From an uncultured Clostridia bacterium (lineage in GTDB: Bacteria > Bacillota > Clostridia > TANB77 > CAG-508), in assembly GCA_944390615.1 (NCBI GenBank), contig CALXRJ010000155.1, positions 1 to 8,162 on the forward strand: 8,162 bases of DNA, in the 5' to 3' direction. Both the position numbers and the translations under genes were made by a program. The notes below the pieces were generated by a model. The model did no database searches. It saw only the letters and a list, made by a program, of their open reading frames with translations, and had not been told where the DNA came from. Positions 1-5,963 of this stretch are shown here, piece after piece. Position 1 is the first letter of the stretch. Each line of letters begins with the position of its first letter.

Positions 1-239
1 GATCGAATATAACCTGTTGCATTTTTCAAACCTTCTAACGTATTTTTTTTGCTTTTACAATTGATTAAACTAATATAAACACGGGCTGTTCTTAAATCTG
101 GTGCAGTTTTTACTTTTGTGACACTAATCATTCCTGTAATATTAGGATTTTTTAAAGTTTGGTCTATGACAACACTAATTTCTTTTTTGAGTGTTTCATT
201 GACCCTTTCCATACGATTGGTATTTTTTCTTTGTGGCAT
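1..239 (-). CDS. rbfA: Ribosome-binding factor A, 5' part (partial)
   Basis: RbfA is a small KH-fold cytoplasmic protein that binds the 30S subunit and helps mature the 5' end of 16S rRNA. The 79 visible codons start with ATG at 239 and read MPQRKNTNRMERVNETLKKE; further on come a segment like ITGMISVTKVKTAPDLRTAR and VYISL, the usual order in the family. The gene runs off the left edge of the window, so about the last third of a usual 110-120 residue protein is missing. A strong GGAGGG ribosome site lies just upstream of the ATG. It starts 14 bases after the infB stop, so it is very probably co-transcribed with infB, its usual partner. The frame is intact here and contains no CGG codon. Confidence 0.93.
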   Translation of the reverse strand, partial: MPQRKNTNRMERVNETLKKEISVVIDQTLKNPNITGMISVTKVKTAPDLRTARVYISLINCKSKKNTLEGLKNATGYIR

Positions 240-253
240 AAAATCCCTCCAAA

Positions 254-3178
254 CTACCTTTTTATTTCCTTCATAACAAATGCTTCAATGATATCCTTCT
301 CTTTGATGTCATTAAATTTTTCTAATTGGATACCACATTCAAAATCTTTTGCTACTTCTTTTACGTCATCTTTGTAACGTTTTAAAGATATTAGTTTTCC
401 TTCATGAATAACAACATCATCACGAATAACTCTTACACCTGCATTTCTTTCTATTTTTCCAGTTAATACCATAGCTCCACCAACAGTTCCAACATTCGAT
501 ATTTTAAAGATTTGTCTAATTTCTGCTGTTCCGATTACTTCTTCTTCAAATTTAGGATCTAATAATCCTTTCATGGCTAATTCTACATCATCAATTGCTT
601 GATAGATAACTGAATATTGCTTAATTTCTACACCATCTTTTTCAGCCTCTTCTTTTGCTGTTTGTACTGGTCTTACATTAAAGGCTATAATAATAGCGTT
701 AGAAACTTTGGCAAGGGTTACATCTGATTCAGTTACCGCTCCTGCTGCAGCATGTATTACTTTTACTCTTACTTCTTCGTTTGTTAATTTTTCTAGTGAT
801 TGTTTTAATGCTTCTACAGATCCTTGTACATCTGCTTTTACAATTAGGTTTAATTGTTTGATTTTTCCTTCTTCCATTTGTCCAAATAAGTTATCAAGTG
901 TTACTGGTTGCATAGAATTGATGGATTTTTCTCTTGCTTGACGTTTTCTTCTTTCAATTAAGTGTTTTGCCATTTTTTCGTCTTTTACTTCATAGAAAAT
1001 ATCTCCAGCTTCTGGTACTTCTGTTAATCCCATAATTTCTACTGGGGTAGAAGGACCTGCTGATTTTACTTTTTTACCTTTATCATTTACCATGGAACGA
1101 ATTCTACCAATTGAGGTTCCTACTACTACTGTGTCTCCCACATCTAATTTTCCTCTTTGGACTAGAACAGTTGCAATAGCTCCTTTGTTTTTATCTAGTC
1201 TTGCTTCTATAACTGCTCCTTTGGCTTGTTTATTTGGGTTGGCTTTTAGCTCTAATACATCTGCTTCTAGTAGTACCATTTCTAATAATTGGTCTATATT
1301 TATGTTCTTTTTGGCAGAGATTTCAACATAAATGGTGTCTCCTCCCCATTCTTCTGGTACTAATTCATATTGCATTAATTCTTCTTTTACTTTTTGAGGA
1401 TTGCTATCTGGTAAATCAATTTTGTTGATGGCAACAATAATTGGAATTCCTGCTGATTTGGCATGGTTAATTGCTTCTACTGTTTGTGGCATAACTCCAT
1501 CATTTGCTGCAACAACCAATATAGCAATATCTGTTATTTGAGCTCCTCTTGCTCTCATTTGCGTAAAGGCCTCATGTCCAGGTGTGTCTAAAAAAGTGAT
1601 TTCTCTATCATTTACTTTTACTTTATAGGCACCAATTGCTTGTGTAATACCACCTGCTTCTCCTTCAATTACATTGGTTTTTCTGATCACATCTAATAAA
1701 GAGGTTTTACCATGGTCAACATGACCCATAACAACTACTACTGGTGGACGTTCTACTAATTCGCTTTCTAAATCTTCTGATTCATCAAATAAGATATCTT
1801 CTTCTTTGACTTCTTGTTTTTTGTTGGCTGTTACACCAAATTCAGAAGCTACTAAAAAGGCTGTATCAAAATCTAAATCATTATTTAAGGTCGCCATAAT
1901 ACCAAGTGACATTAATTTCATAATCACTTCACTGGAATTTTTCTTTAATTCTGCTGCTAAGTCTTTTACACTAATTGTTTCTGGAATTGTAATTTCTGTT
2001 AGTTTAAAGATTTTTTGTTTATTTCTTTCTTCTCCACTTTTTTCTGCTTTTTTCTTTCCTTTTCTTCCTCTTTGGGTAGTTAAATCATAGTAATCTAACA
2101 TACTATCTTCTTGGTCTTCAAACATATTGGAAAGATTATTTCTTTGTTTTAAATTATTTAATTTCTTTTCGTTGATATTATATTCTTCTTGATTTCTTCT
2201 GGTATTTTTCTTTTTATTGTTTCTTGTTTCATCAAACTTATTATTGCTTTTTTGCTTATCCATATTTCTGTTATATTCACGCGTACTTTTTTCTTCTATA
2301 TTGGTCTCAACTGTCATAATATTTTTAATGTTTTTTTCAATTCCTTTTTCATCTAATGGACGTCTGGTATTAAATTTATTATAACCATTTCTTTCATTTT
2401 GATTATTATTTCTGTAATTGTTTGGTCTATTTTCTTTTTGCCAGTTTCTTTCTCCATTGTTTTGAAATCTGTTATTATCTCTTTTTTGGAAATTGTTTGT
2501 GTTTTCATAATTTTTTTGATTTGGCTTAAAACCTTCTCTTTTTTTGTTTGGATAATTATTTTCTTCGTTATTATTTTTATACTGATATGATTGATTTCTT
2601 TTTTCTGAGAACTCATTTTTTTTCGTATTTTTTTGCATTGTATTTTGTGCAGAATTTGGATTGGTTATTTGATTTTCACTTTGTGCTTTTATTTTTTCCT
2701 CATTTTCTTCTTTTGGCTTAAGGTTGTTTTCTTCTCTTAGTTCTGCCTTATTTTCTTGTTTTTTCTCACTTTCTTTATTTAATCCAAATAATTCACTTAC
2801 TGTCATTGGCTTTTCCACTTTGTTTCTATAAACAATATTAAACTCTTTTGTTTGATTCCTTTGAACAAAAGGATTTTTATTTTCTTTGCTTGGATTTTCT
2901 TTTCTTTTATTTTCATTCTTGTTTTCTTCTATAATCACTTCTCTTCTAATGATTACTGGATTATCTTTCTTTTGTATTGTTTCTTTTTTAGGCTTTTTCT
3001 CCTCTTTTTTGATAGCTGGTTGCTTGCCATATTTTTCTTTTAATTTTTTAGCATCTTCCTCTTCTAAACTACTTAAATGACTTTTTATTTCAATTCCTAA
3101 AGCTTTTGCTTGTTCTAGTAAATCTTTACTAGATACATTTAATTCTTTGGCAAGTTCATACAATTTCATTTTACCCAA
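254..3178 (-). CDS. infB: Translation initiation factor IF-2, with an expanded Asn/Lys-rich linker
   Basis: IF2 is the GTPase that delivers initiator fMet-tRNA to the 30S subunit and promotes 50S joining. With the TTG start at 3178 it is 974 residues. It has an N-terminal IF2_N module (about residues 5-50, KMKLYELAKELNVSS), a very long Asn/Lys/Glu/Gln-rich low-complexity region (about 55-390), a second IF2_N-like module (about 395-450, TIPETISVKDLAAEL), and the G domain. GTPase motifs are G1 GHVDHGKT (485-492), switch I GGITQAIGA (509-517), G3 DTPGHEAF (531-538), G4 NKID (585-588) and G5 SAK (621-623). The C-terminal domains end with FECGIQLEKF. The start was chosen because TTG at 3178 gives MGKMKLYELAKEL, matching the Firmicutes pattern M-x-K-x-R-V-Y-E, and sits 5 bases after GGGGGTGA. 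ATG at 3169 or 3193 are alternatives. The chosen start overlaps the end of ylxR by 8 bases. Confidence 0.97.
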   Translation of the reverse strand: MGKMKLYELAKELNVSSKDLLEQAKALGIEIKSHLSSLEEEDAKKLKEKYGKQPAIKKEEKKPKKETIQKKDNPVIIRREVIIEENKNENKRKENPSKENKNPFVQRNQTKEFNIVYRNKVEKPMTVSELFGLNKESEKKQENKAELREENNLKPKEENEEKIKAQSENQITNPNSAQNTMQKNTKKNEFSEKRNQSYQYKNNNEENNYPNKKREGFKPNQKNYENTNNFQKRDNNRFQNNGERNWQKENRPNNYRNNNQNERNGYNKFNTRRPLDEKGIEKNIKNIMTVETNIEEKSTREYNRNMDKQKSNNKFDETRNNKKKNTRRNQEEYNINEKKLNNLKQRNNLSNMFEDQEDSMLDYYDLTTQRGRKGKKKAEKSGEERNKQKIFKLTEITIPETISVKDLAAELKKNSSEVIMKLMSLGIMATLNNDLDFDTAFLVASEFGVTANKKQEVKEEDILFDESEDLESELVERPPVVVVMGHVDHGKTSLLDVIRKTNVIEGEAGGITQAIGAYKVKVNDREITFLDTPGHEAFTQMRARGAQITDIAILVVAANDGVMPQTVEAINHAKSAGIPIIVAINKIDLPDSNPQKVKEELMQYELVPEEWGGDTIYVEISAKKNINIDQLLEMVLLEADVLELKANPNKQAKGAVIEARLDKNKGAIATVLVQRGKLDVGDTVVVGTSIGRIRSMVNDKGKKVKSAGPSTPVEIMGLTEVPEAGDIFYEVKDEKMAKHLIERRKRQAREKSINSMQPVTLDNLFGQMEEGKIKQLNLIVKADVQGSVEALKQSLEKLTNEEVRVKVIHAAAGAVTESDVTLAKVSNAIIIAFNVRPVQTAKEEAEKDGVEIKQYSVIYQAIDDVELAMKGLLDPKFEEEVIGTAEIRQIFKISNVGTVGGAMVLTGKIERNAGVRVIRDDVVIHEGKLISLKRYKDDVKEVAKDFECGIQLEKFNDIKEKDIIEAFVMKEIKR

Positions 3179-3443
3179 TAATCTCACCCCCATTGATAAA
3201 TTTTCTTACTGCTTCATATACACTTTCATCAATCTCTGTTTCAAATGTTTTGGCTATTCTTTTATTTTTTATGGCTTTATTCAGACACTCTTCCTTTTTG
3301 CAAATATAGACTCCTCTTCCTTCCATTTTTCCTGTTAAGTCTACTTTGATTTCTCCGTTTTGATTTTTTACAATTCTAATTAGGTCTTTTTTATCTTTTT
3401 TACTATTACATCCTGTACAAGTTCTTTGTGGCAATCTCCTCAA
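3171..3443 (-). CDS. ylxR: YlxR family putative nucleic-acid-binding protein
   Basis: YlxR (DUF448) is a small protein usually encoded between nusA and infB. It is considered RNA-binding or nucleoid-associated, and its precise role is unsettled. The 90 residues show the family hallmarks: RTCTGC near the start (Cys9, Cys12), a middle strand IKVDLTGKMEGRG, and GRGVYIC followed by a further Cys (residues 42-53). The four cysteines (9, 12, 48, 53) could bind a metal, which is my inference. The start is TTG at 3443, one base after the nusA stop, with AGGAG about 10 bases upstream. Upstream in-frame ATGs belong to nusA. The start is less certain than the identity. The gene ends 1 base before ATG 3169 and overlaps the preferred TTG start of infB. 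Confidence 0.9.
   Translation of the reverse strand: MRRLPQRTCTGCNSKKDKKDLIRIVKNQNGEIKVDLTGKMEGRGVYICKKEECLNKAIKNKRIAKTFETEIDESVYEAVRKFINGGEIIG
3184..3191 (-). promoter_or_regulatory. Ribosome binding site that decides the infB start
   Basis: On the minus strand this reads GGGGGTGA, 7 of 8 bases matching the GGAGGTGA core. It lies 5 bases before a TTG (3176-3178) and 14 bases before ATG 3167-3169. It overlaps the upstream ATG at 3191-3193, which has no Shine-Dalgarno sequence of its own. The spacing favours TTG as the infB start. The site lies inside the last codons of ylxR, so translation of the two genes is probably coupled. Confidence 0.6.
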
Positions 3444-3444
3444 A

Positions 3445-4540
3445 TTACATCTTCTCCTTATCCATATTTTCTTTTTTCTCTTCTAGCATTGCTCTAAATT
3501 GACTTTCTGATTTGATATCAATCTTCCAGTTTGTAAGTTTTGCTGCTAATCTAGCATTTTGACCAGATTTTCCGATTGCTAATGATAATTGGTCATCTGG
3601 AACAATAACTTGTGCAAATTTTTCGTCTTCTTTGCTGTCAACTGCCATTATTTTGGCAGGAAGTAATGCTGCTGCTATATAAATTGATATATCTGGATTC
3701 CATTCAATTACATCTATTTTTTCTCCATGTAATTCATTTATAATATTTTGAATACGTATTCCACGTTGCCCTACACAAGAACCAACTGGATCTATATTAG
3801 GATCTTGTGAATAAACTGCAACTTTACTTCTTTTTCCTGGATCACGTGAAACACTTTTTATTTCAATTAATCCTTCATAGATTTCTGGAATTTCAAACTC
3901 AAATAATTTTCTGACAAAATCAGGGTGACTTCTGGAAACAATTACTTGTGGTGCTCCTTTTTCTCCTTTTTCTACATCTACTACATAGGCTTTAATTTTA
4001 TCATTTACATTGTAATTTTCAGTAGGGATTTGTTCTTTTAATGGCATAATTCCTTCTATTTTTCCTAAATCCATTACAACAATTCCTTTATCAGATTTTT
4101 GAATAGGTCCGTGAAACAATTTCGCCTTTTTTATCACTATATTCGTTATAGATAATTTCTCTTTCTGCTTCCCTTATTTTTTGAACAATAACTTGTTTTG
4201 CCGTTTGTGCTGCTATTCTTCCAAAATTTTTAGGAACAATTTCAATTTCAACTTTGTCTCCTATTTGTAATGATTTATTGATTTTTTTGGCTTCTTCTAA
4301 ACTGATTTCTTGCACTGGATCTTTTACTGTTTCTACGATTTCTTTTACAGAATAAACATAGGTTGCTCCTGTTTGTTTATCCATTTCAACTTTTACATTT
4401 TCTACTGAATCAAAATTTCTTTTATAAGCTGTTACTAATGCCGCTTCTATTGATTCTAATAAATATTCTTTTTTGATTCCTTTTTCTTTTTCTAAATCTT
4501 CTAGTGCCAATATTAATTCTTTATTATCAATTGCCTTCAT
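3445..4540 (-). CDS. nusA: Transcription factor NusA, interrupted by a +1 frame change at a CGG codon
   Basis: NusA binds RNA polymerase and modulates pausing, intrinsic termination and antitermination. Two frames together give a full-length 364-residue protein, close to the usual 350-400 for Firmicutes. Residues 1-143 (4540-4112) are the polymerase-binding N-terminal domain (MKAIDNKELILALEDLEKEK). From Gly144 (4110-3445) come the S1 domain (GIVVMDLGKIEGIMPLKEQI), then KH1 with CVGQRGIRI (about 255-263) and KH2 with AIGKSGQNARLA (321-332). Reading straight on from the ATG would stop at TGA 4091-4093, seven codons after the CGG at 4109-4111. Skipping only the C at 4111 gives GEIVS-GPIQKSDKG, the expected start of the S1 domain. 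The break could be a sequencing error, a true mutation or recoding; see the findings. The start is ATG 4540, with AAAGGATG upstream. Confidence 0.93.
4109..4111 (-). other. +1 frameshift site at CGG in nusA
   Basis: The minus strand reads GTT TCA CGG ACC TAT in the upstream frame. The downstream NusA frame is recovered as GTT TCA (C) GGA CCT ATT. The skipped base is the C at 4111. No homopolymer surrounds it, and I see no strong Shine-Dalgarno-like stimulator of the prfB type just upstream. The restored Gly144 is the usual residue at the start of the NusA S1 domain. Confidence 0.75.
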
Positions 4541-4623
4541 TTTTTCTTATCATCCTTTCTTTATTTTTCTAAGTGTTTTTTTTGATTCCATTTTCTTGAA
4601 AATTATACGAAAAACCTTCTTTT

Positions 4624-5070
4624 TTAGTCTTGATATATGGTTTTTACTTGTGCAATATTTTTTCGATCGATTTTTATTTTTTGGTCACTCTCTAGTTCTA
4701 GTGTTTCATCTGTTACCTCTAATAAAATACCTCTATAATTTTTATTTCCATTTTCATCTTTTTTAAATAGCTTTACTTCTACTGCTTCATTTCTAAATTT
4801 TTTTAATTGCCAATCTTTTCTTAGAACTCTTTCTATTCCCGGAGATGATATCTCTAAAAAGTATGGTTCTTGAATTGGGTCTGCTTTATCTATGATTTCT
4901 TTTATTGCATTATTTACTGTTTCGCAATCTTCTAGTGAAATGCCTTTTTTACTATCAATTACAATCCTTAATACTCTGTTGGAACCTTCTTTTAAATACC
5001 AAACATCATACAATTCATACCCTAAGTCTTCTATCTTGTTTTTTACTAATTTTTCTATTTTTTCTTCCAT
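4624..5070 (-). CDS. rimP: Ribosome maturation factor RimP
   Basis: RimP is a cytoplasmic factor for assembly of the 30S subunit, acting early in maturation around the central pseudoknot and S12. From the chosen ATG at 5070 it has 148 residues, a normal family length. Visible features are the N-terminal DLGYELYDVWYLKEG (15-29), the conserved ISSPGIERVL (74-83), and a C-terminal SH3-like domain (about 90-148). An in-frame ATG at 5091 would add seven residues (MVLTGGK), but the strong GGAGG lies only 4 bases before the ATG at 5070, and alignment to the family favours MEEKIEKL. It is the first gene of the nusA operon here. It is preceded by a structured leader and promoter and followed by an 83-base gap before nusA. 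Confidence 0.93.
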   Translation of the reverse strand: MEEKIEKLVKNKIEDLGYELYDVWYLKEGSNRVLRIVIDSKKGISLEDCETVNNAIKEIIDKADPIQEPYFLEISSPGIERVLRKDWQLKKFRNEAVEVKLFKKDENGNKNYRGILLEVTDETLELESDQKIKIDRKNIAQVKTIYQD

Positions 5071-5119
5071 CTTTCCTCCAGTTAGAACCATTAATCCTTA
5101 GCTTTTTGAAAACTATGCT

Positions 5120-5148
5120 AAAAAAACTTAAGCTTAATAGCTCTCAAG
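5120..5148 (-). terminator. Possible weak terminator/attenuator hairpin in the rimP leader
   Basis: On the minus strand CTTGAG (5143-5148) can pair with CTTAAG (5127-5132) around a 10-base loop. A run of seven T follows directly (5126-5120). The 6-bp stem is AU-rich and includes a G-U pair, so it is weak by itself. Its 5' side and loop contain GAGAGC, which could instead pair with GCTCTT of the upstream hairpin, so the two structures can compete. An attenuation role is inferred. Confidence 0.35.
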
Positions 5149-5152
5149 ATTT

Positions 5153-5179
5153 AAGAGCGGGATTTTTGTTCCCGCTCTT
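5153..5179 (-). promoter_or_regulatory. Strong leader hairpin upstream of rimP
   Basis: This is a perfect inverted repeat: AAGAGCGGG (5153-5161) pairs with CCCGCTCTT (5171-5179), plus one further A-T pair, around a short T-rich loop. In the minus-strand transcript it falls about 20 bases after the predicted start, inside the rimP 5' leader, and lacks a U-run after it. Read on the plus strand it is followed by TTTTTCTAT and would make a good intrinsic terminator. No plus-strand gene ends here, so it may stop antisense transcription, act as a leader element for the rimP-nusA operon, or do both. Confidence 0.6.
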
Positions 5180-5203
5180 TTTCTATCTCTTTATGCTTTT
5201 TCT

Positions 5204-5232
5204 ATTATACCCTTTTTTTTCCAGAATTGCAA
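5204..5232 (-). promoter_or_regulatory. Sigma-A-type promoter for the rimP-nusA-infB operon
   Basis: On the minus strand there is TTGCAA (-35, 5227-5232; 4 of 6 consensus), a 17-base spacer, and a perfect TATAAT (-10, 5204-5209). Transcription would begin near 5197, leaving a leader of roughly 125 bases before the rimP ATG. The orientation and position suit the operon. Confidence 0.72.
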
Positions 5233-5285
5233 GCATTTTTTGAATTTTTTATCATTTTTCACACTAAAATCTTCCTATCTACGGT

Positions 5286-5316
5286 TAGAATAACTCACCT
5301 GCAACTGTTATTACTA
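5286..5316. repeat. Imperfect inverted repeat after the 193-residue gene
   Basis: TAGAATAAC (5286-5294) is the reverse complement of GTTATTCTA, and GTTATTACTA (5307-5316) matches it except for one extra base. The resulting stem is about 9 bp with one bulge, just beyond the stop of the gene at 5323. No T-run follows on the minus strand, so it is not a clear terminator. It could be a weak transcript end structure or an operator upstream of the rimP promoter. Confidence 0.3.
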
Positions 5317-5322
5317 TAAAAT

Positions 5323-5904
5323 TTATTCCATTCCCTCAAAATCATACCTAGGGAAAGGAGGTCTTTGCCAAGGATTTGGTCTTGGTGGACGTGGTCTTGG
5401 TCTTGGATTACAATTAGGTCCTATACATCCTGGCCTACCTGTTAATTCACGTAAAATTAAGATACGAATTAAATCATTTAATAAGTTATTTCTCCTCCTT
5501 TGTCTATTTTCTTCTTTTTCTTCTCTATTTTCTGCTGTTTTTTCTCCTCTTACCTCCTGATTAAGGGTAATATTTAACTGAATTCCATCGTTTTCTTCTA
5601 TGTTACGATAAACTTCATCTACCATACGATCCACTTCTTCTTGATTAATGCCTCTGTTATTTTTTGAGCAAACTTTTCTTACCATGGGATAAACAATTTT
5701 ATAGATTTCTGGATAATCGTTTTCTAGTTCAACCGTTTGCATACTATTTCTGTTTTGAACTGGATAAGATGGCACCTGATACTGATACCCAAACCTATTT
5801 TGATTACTATAGCTGTATGGATAATTTTCTATCATCTGATCATATGTATTTGGGTATTCTTCTCCTGGATAATTTAAAAAATTTTGCATATATTCTTCGT
5901 ACAT
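5323..5904 (-). CDS. Conserved-looking protein of unknown function, Tyr-rich head and Pro/Arg-rich tail
   Basis: I do not assign a function. The 193 residues have a Tyr/Asn/Gln-rich N-terminus (1-50), then a folded-looking core with YPEIYKIVYPMVRKVC (64-79) and INQEEVDRMVDEVYRNIEE (about 86-104). A charged Glu/Arg segment (115-138) follows, then a short hydrophobic helix LNDLIRILILRELTG (142-156), GCIGPNC with two cysteines (160, 165), and a Pro/Arg repeat tail (168-187). No signal peptide or clear membrane segment is visible. The core and low-complexity ends recall small clostridial proteins annotated as hypothetical or spore-surface-like; that is memory of a type, not an identification. AGGAGG lies 6 bases before the ATG at 5904. 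The gene follows murD by 59 bases and may share its transcript. Confidence 0.8.
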   Translation of the reverse strand: MYEEYMQNFLNYPGEEYPNTYDQMIENYPYSYSNQNRFGYQYQVPSYPVQNRNSMQTVELENDYPEIYKIVYPMVRKVCSKNNRGINQEEVDRMVDEVYRNIEENDGIQLNITLNQEVRGEKTAENREEKEENRQRRRNNLLNDLIRILILRELTGRPGCIGPNCNPRPRPRPPRPNPWQRPPFPRYDFEGME

Positions 5905-5915
5905 AAAAACCTCCT

Positions 5916-5943
5916 AAGATATTTTTCAAAATCCTTATATCTT
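5916..5943. repeat. 7-bp inverted repeat next to a ribosome binding site
   Basis: AAGATAT (5916-5922) and ATATCTT (5937-5943) are exact reverse complements separated by 14 bases. In the minus-strand transcript this hairpin ends directly beside the AGGAGG site of the 193-residue gene, between murD and that gene. It could affect access to the ribosome site. A regulatory role is inference only. Confidence 0.35.
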
Positions 5944-5963
5944 ATTCTTGAGAGTTTTTTTTG

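Noticed and set aside
1092..1331. Plus-strand open frames opposite infB, such as this one of 79 codons
   Set aside because: They are antisense shadows of a well-conserved GTPase coding sequence. No ribosome site or recognisable domain is present.
2353..2616. An 87-codon open frame on the minus strand within infB
   Set aside because: It lies in another frame of the Asn/Lys-rich linker. Its Lys/Ile-rich product is a shadow of AAT/AAA repeats, and the infB frame is intact.
4109..4111. A prfB-like programmed frameshift with a Shine-Dalgarno stimulator and slippery stop
   Set aside because: The shift occurs at a sense codon, CGG. No strong Shine-Dalgarno sequence sits 3-6 bases upstream, and P-site TCA cannot re-pair well in the +1 frame.
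4602..4607. TATAAT on the minus strand between rimP and nusA as a second promoter
   Set aside because: No acceptable -35 lies 16-18 bases upstream (AGACTA at 17). It was left unannotated because AT-rich DNA gives many such hexamers.
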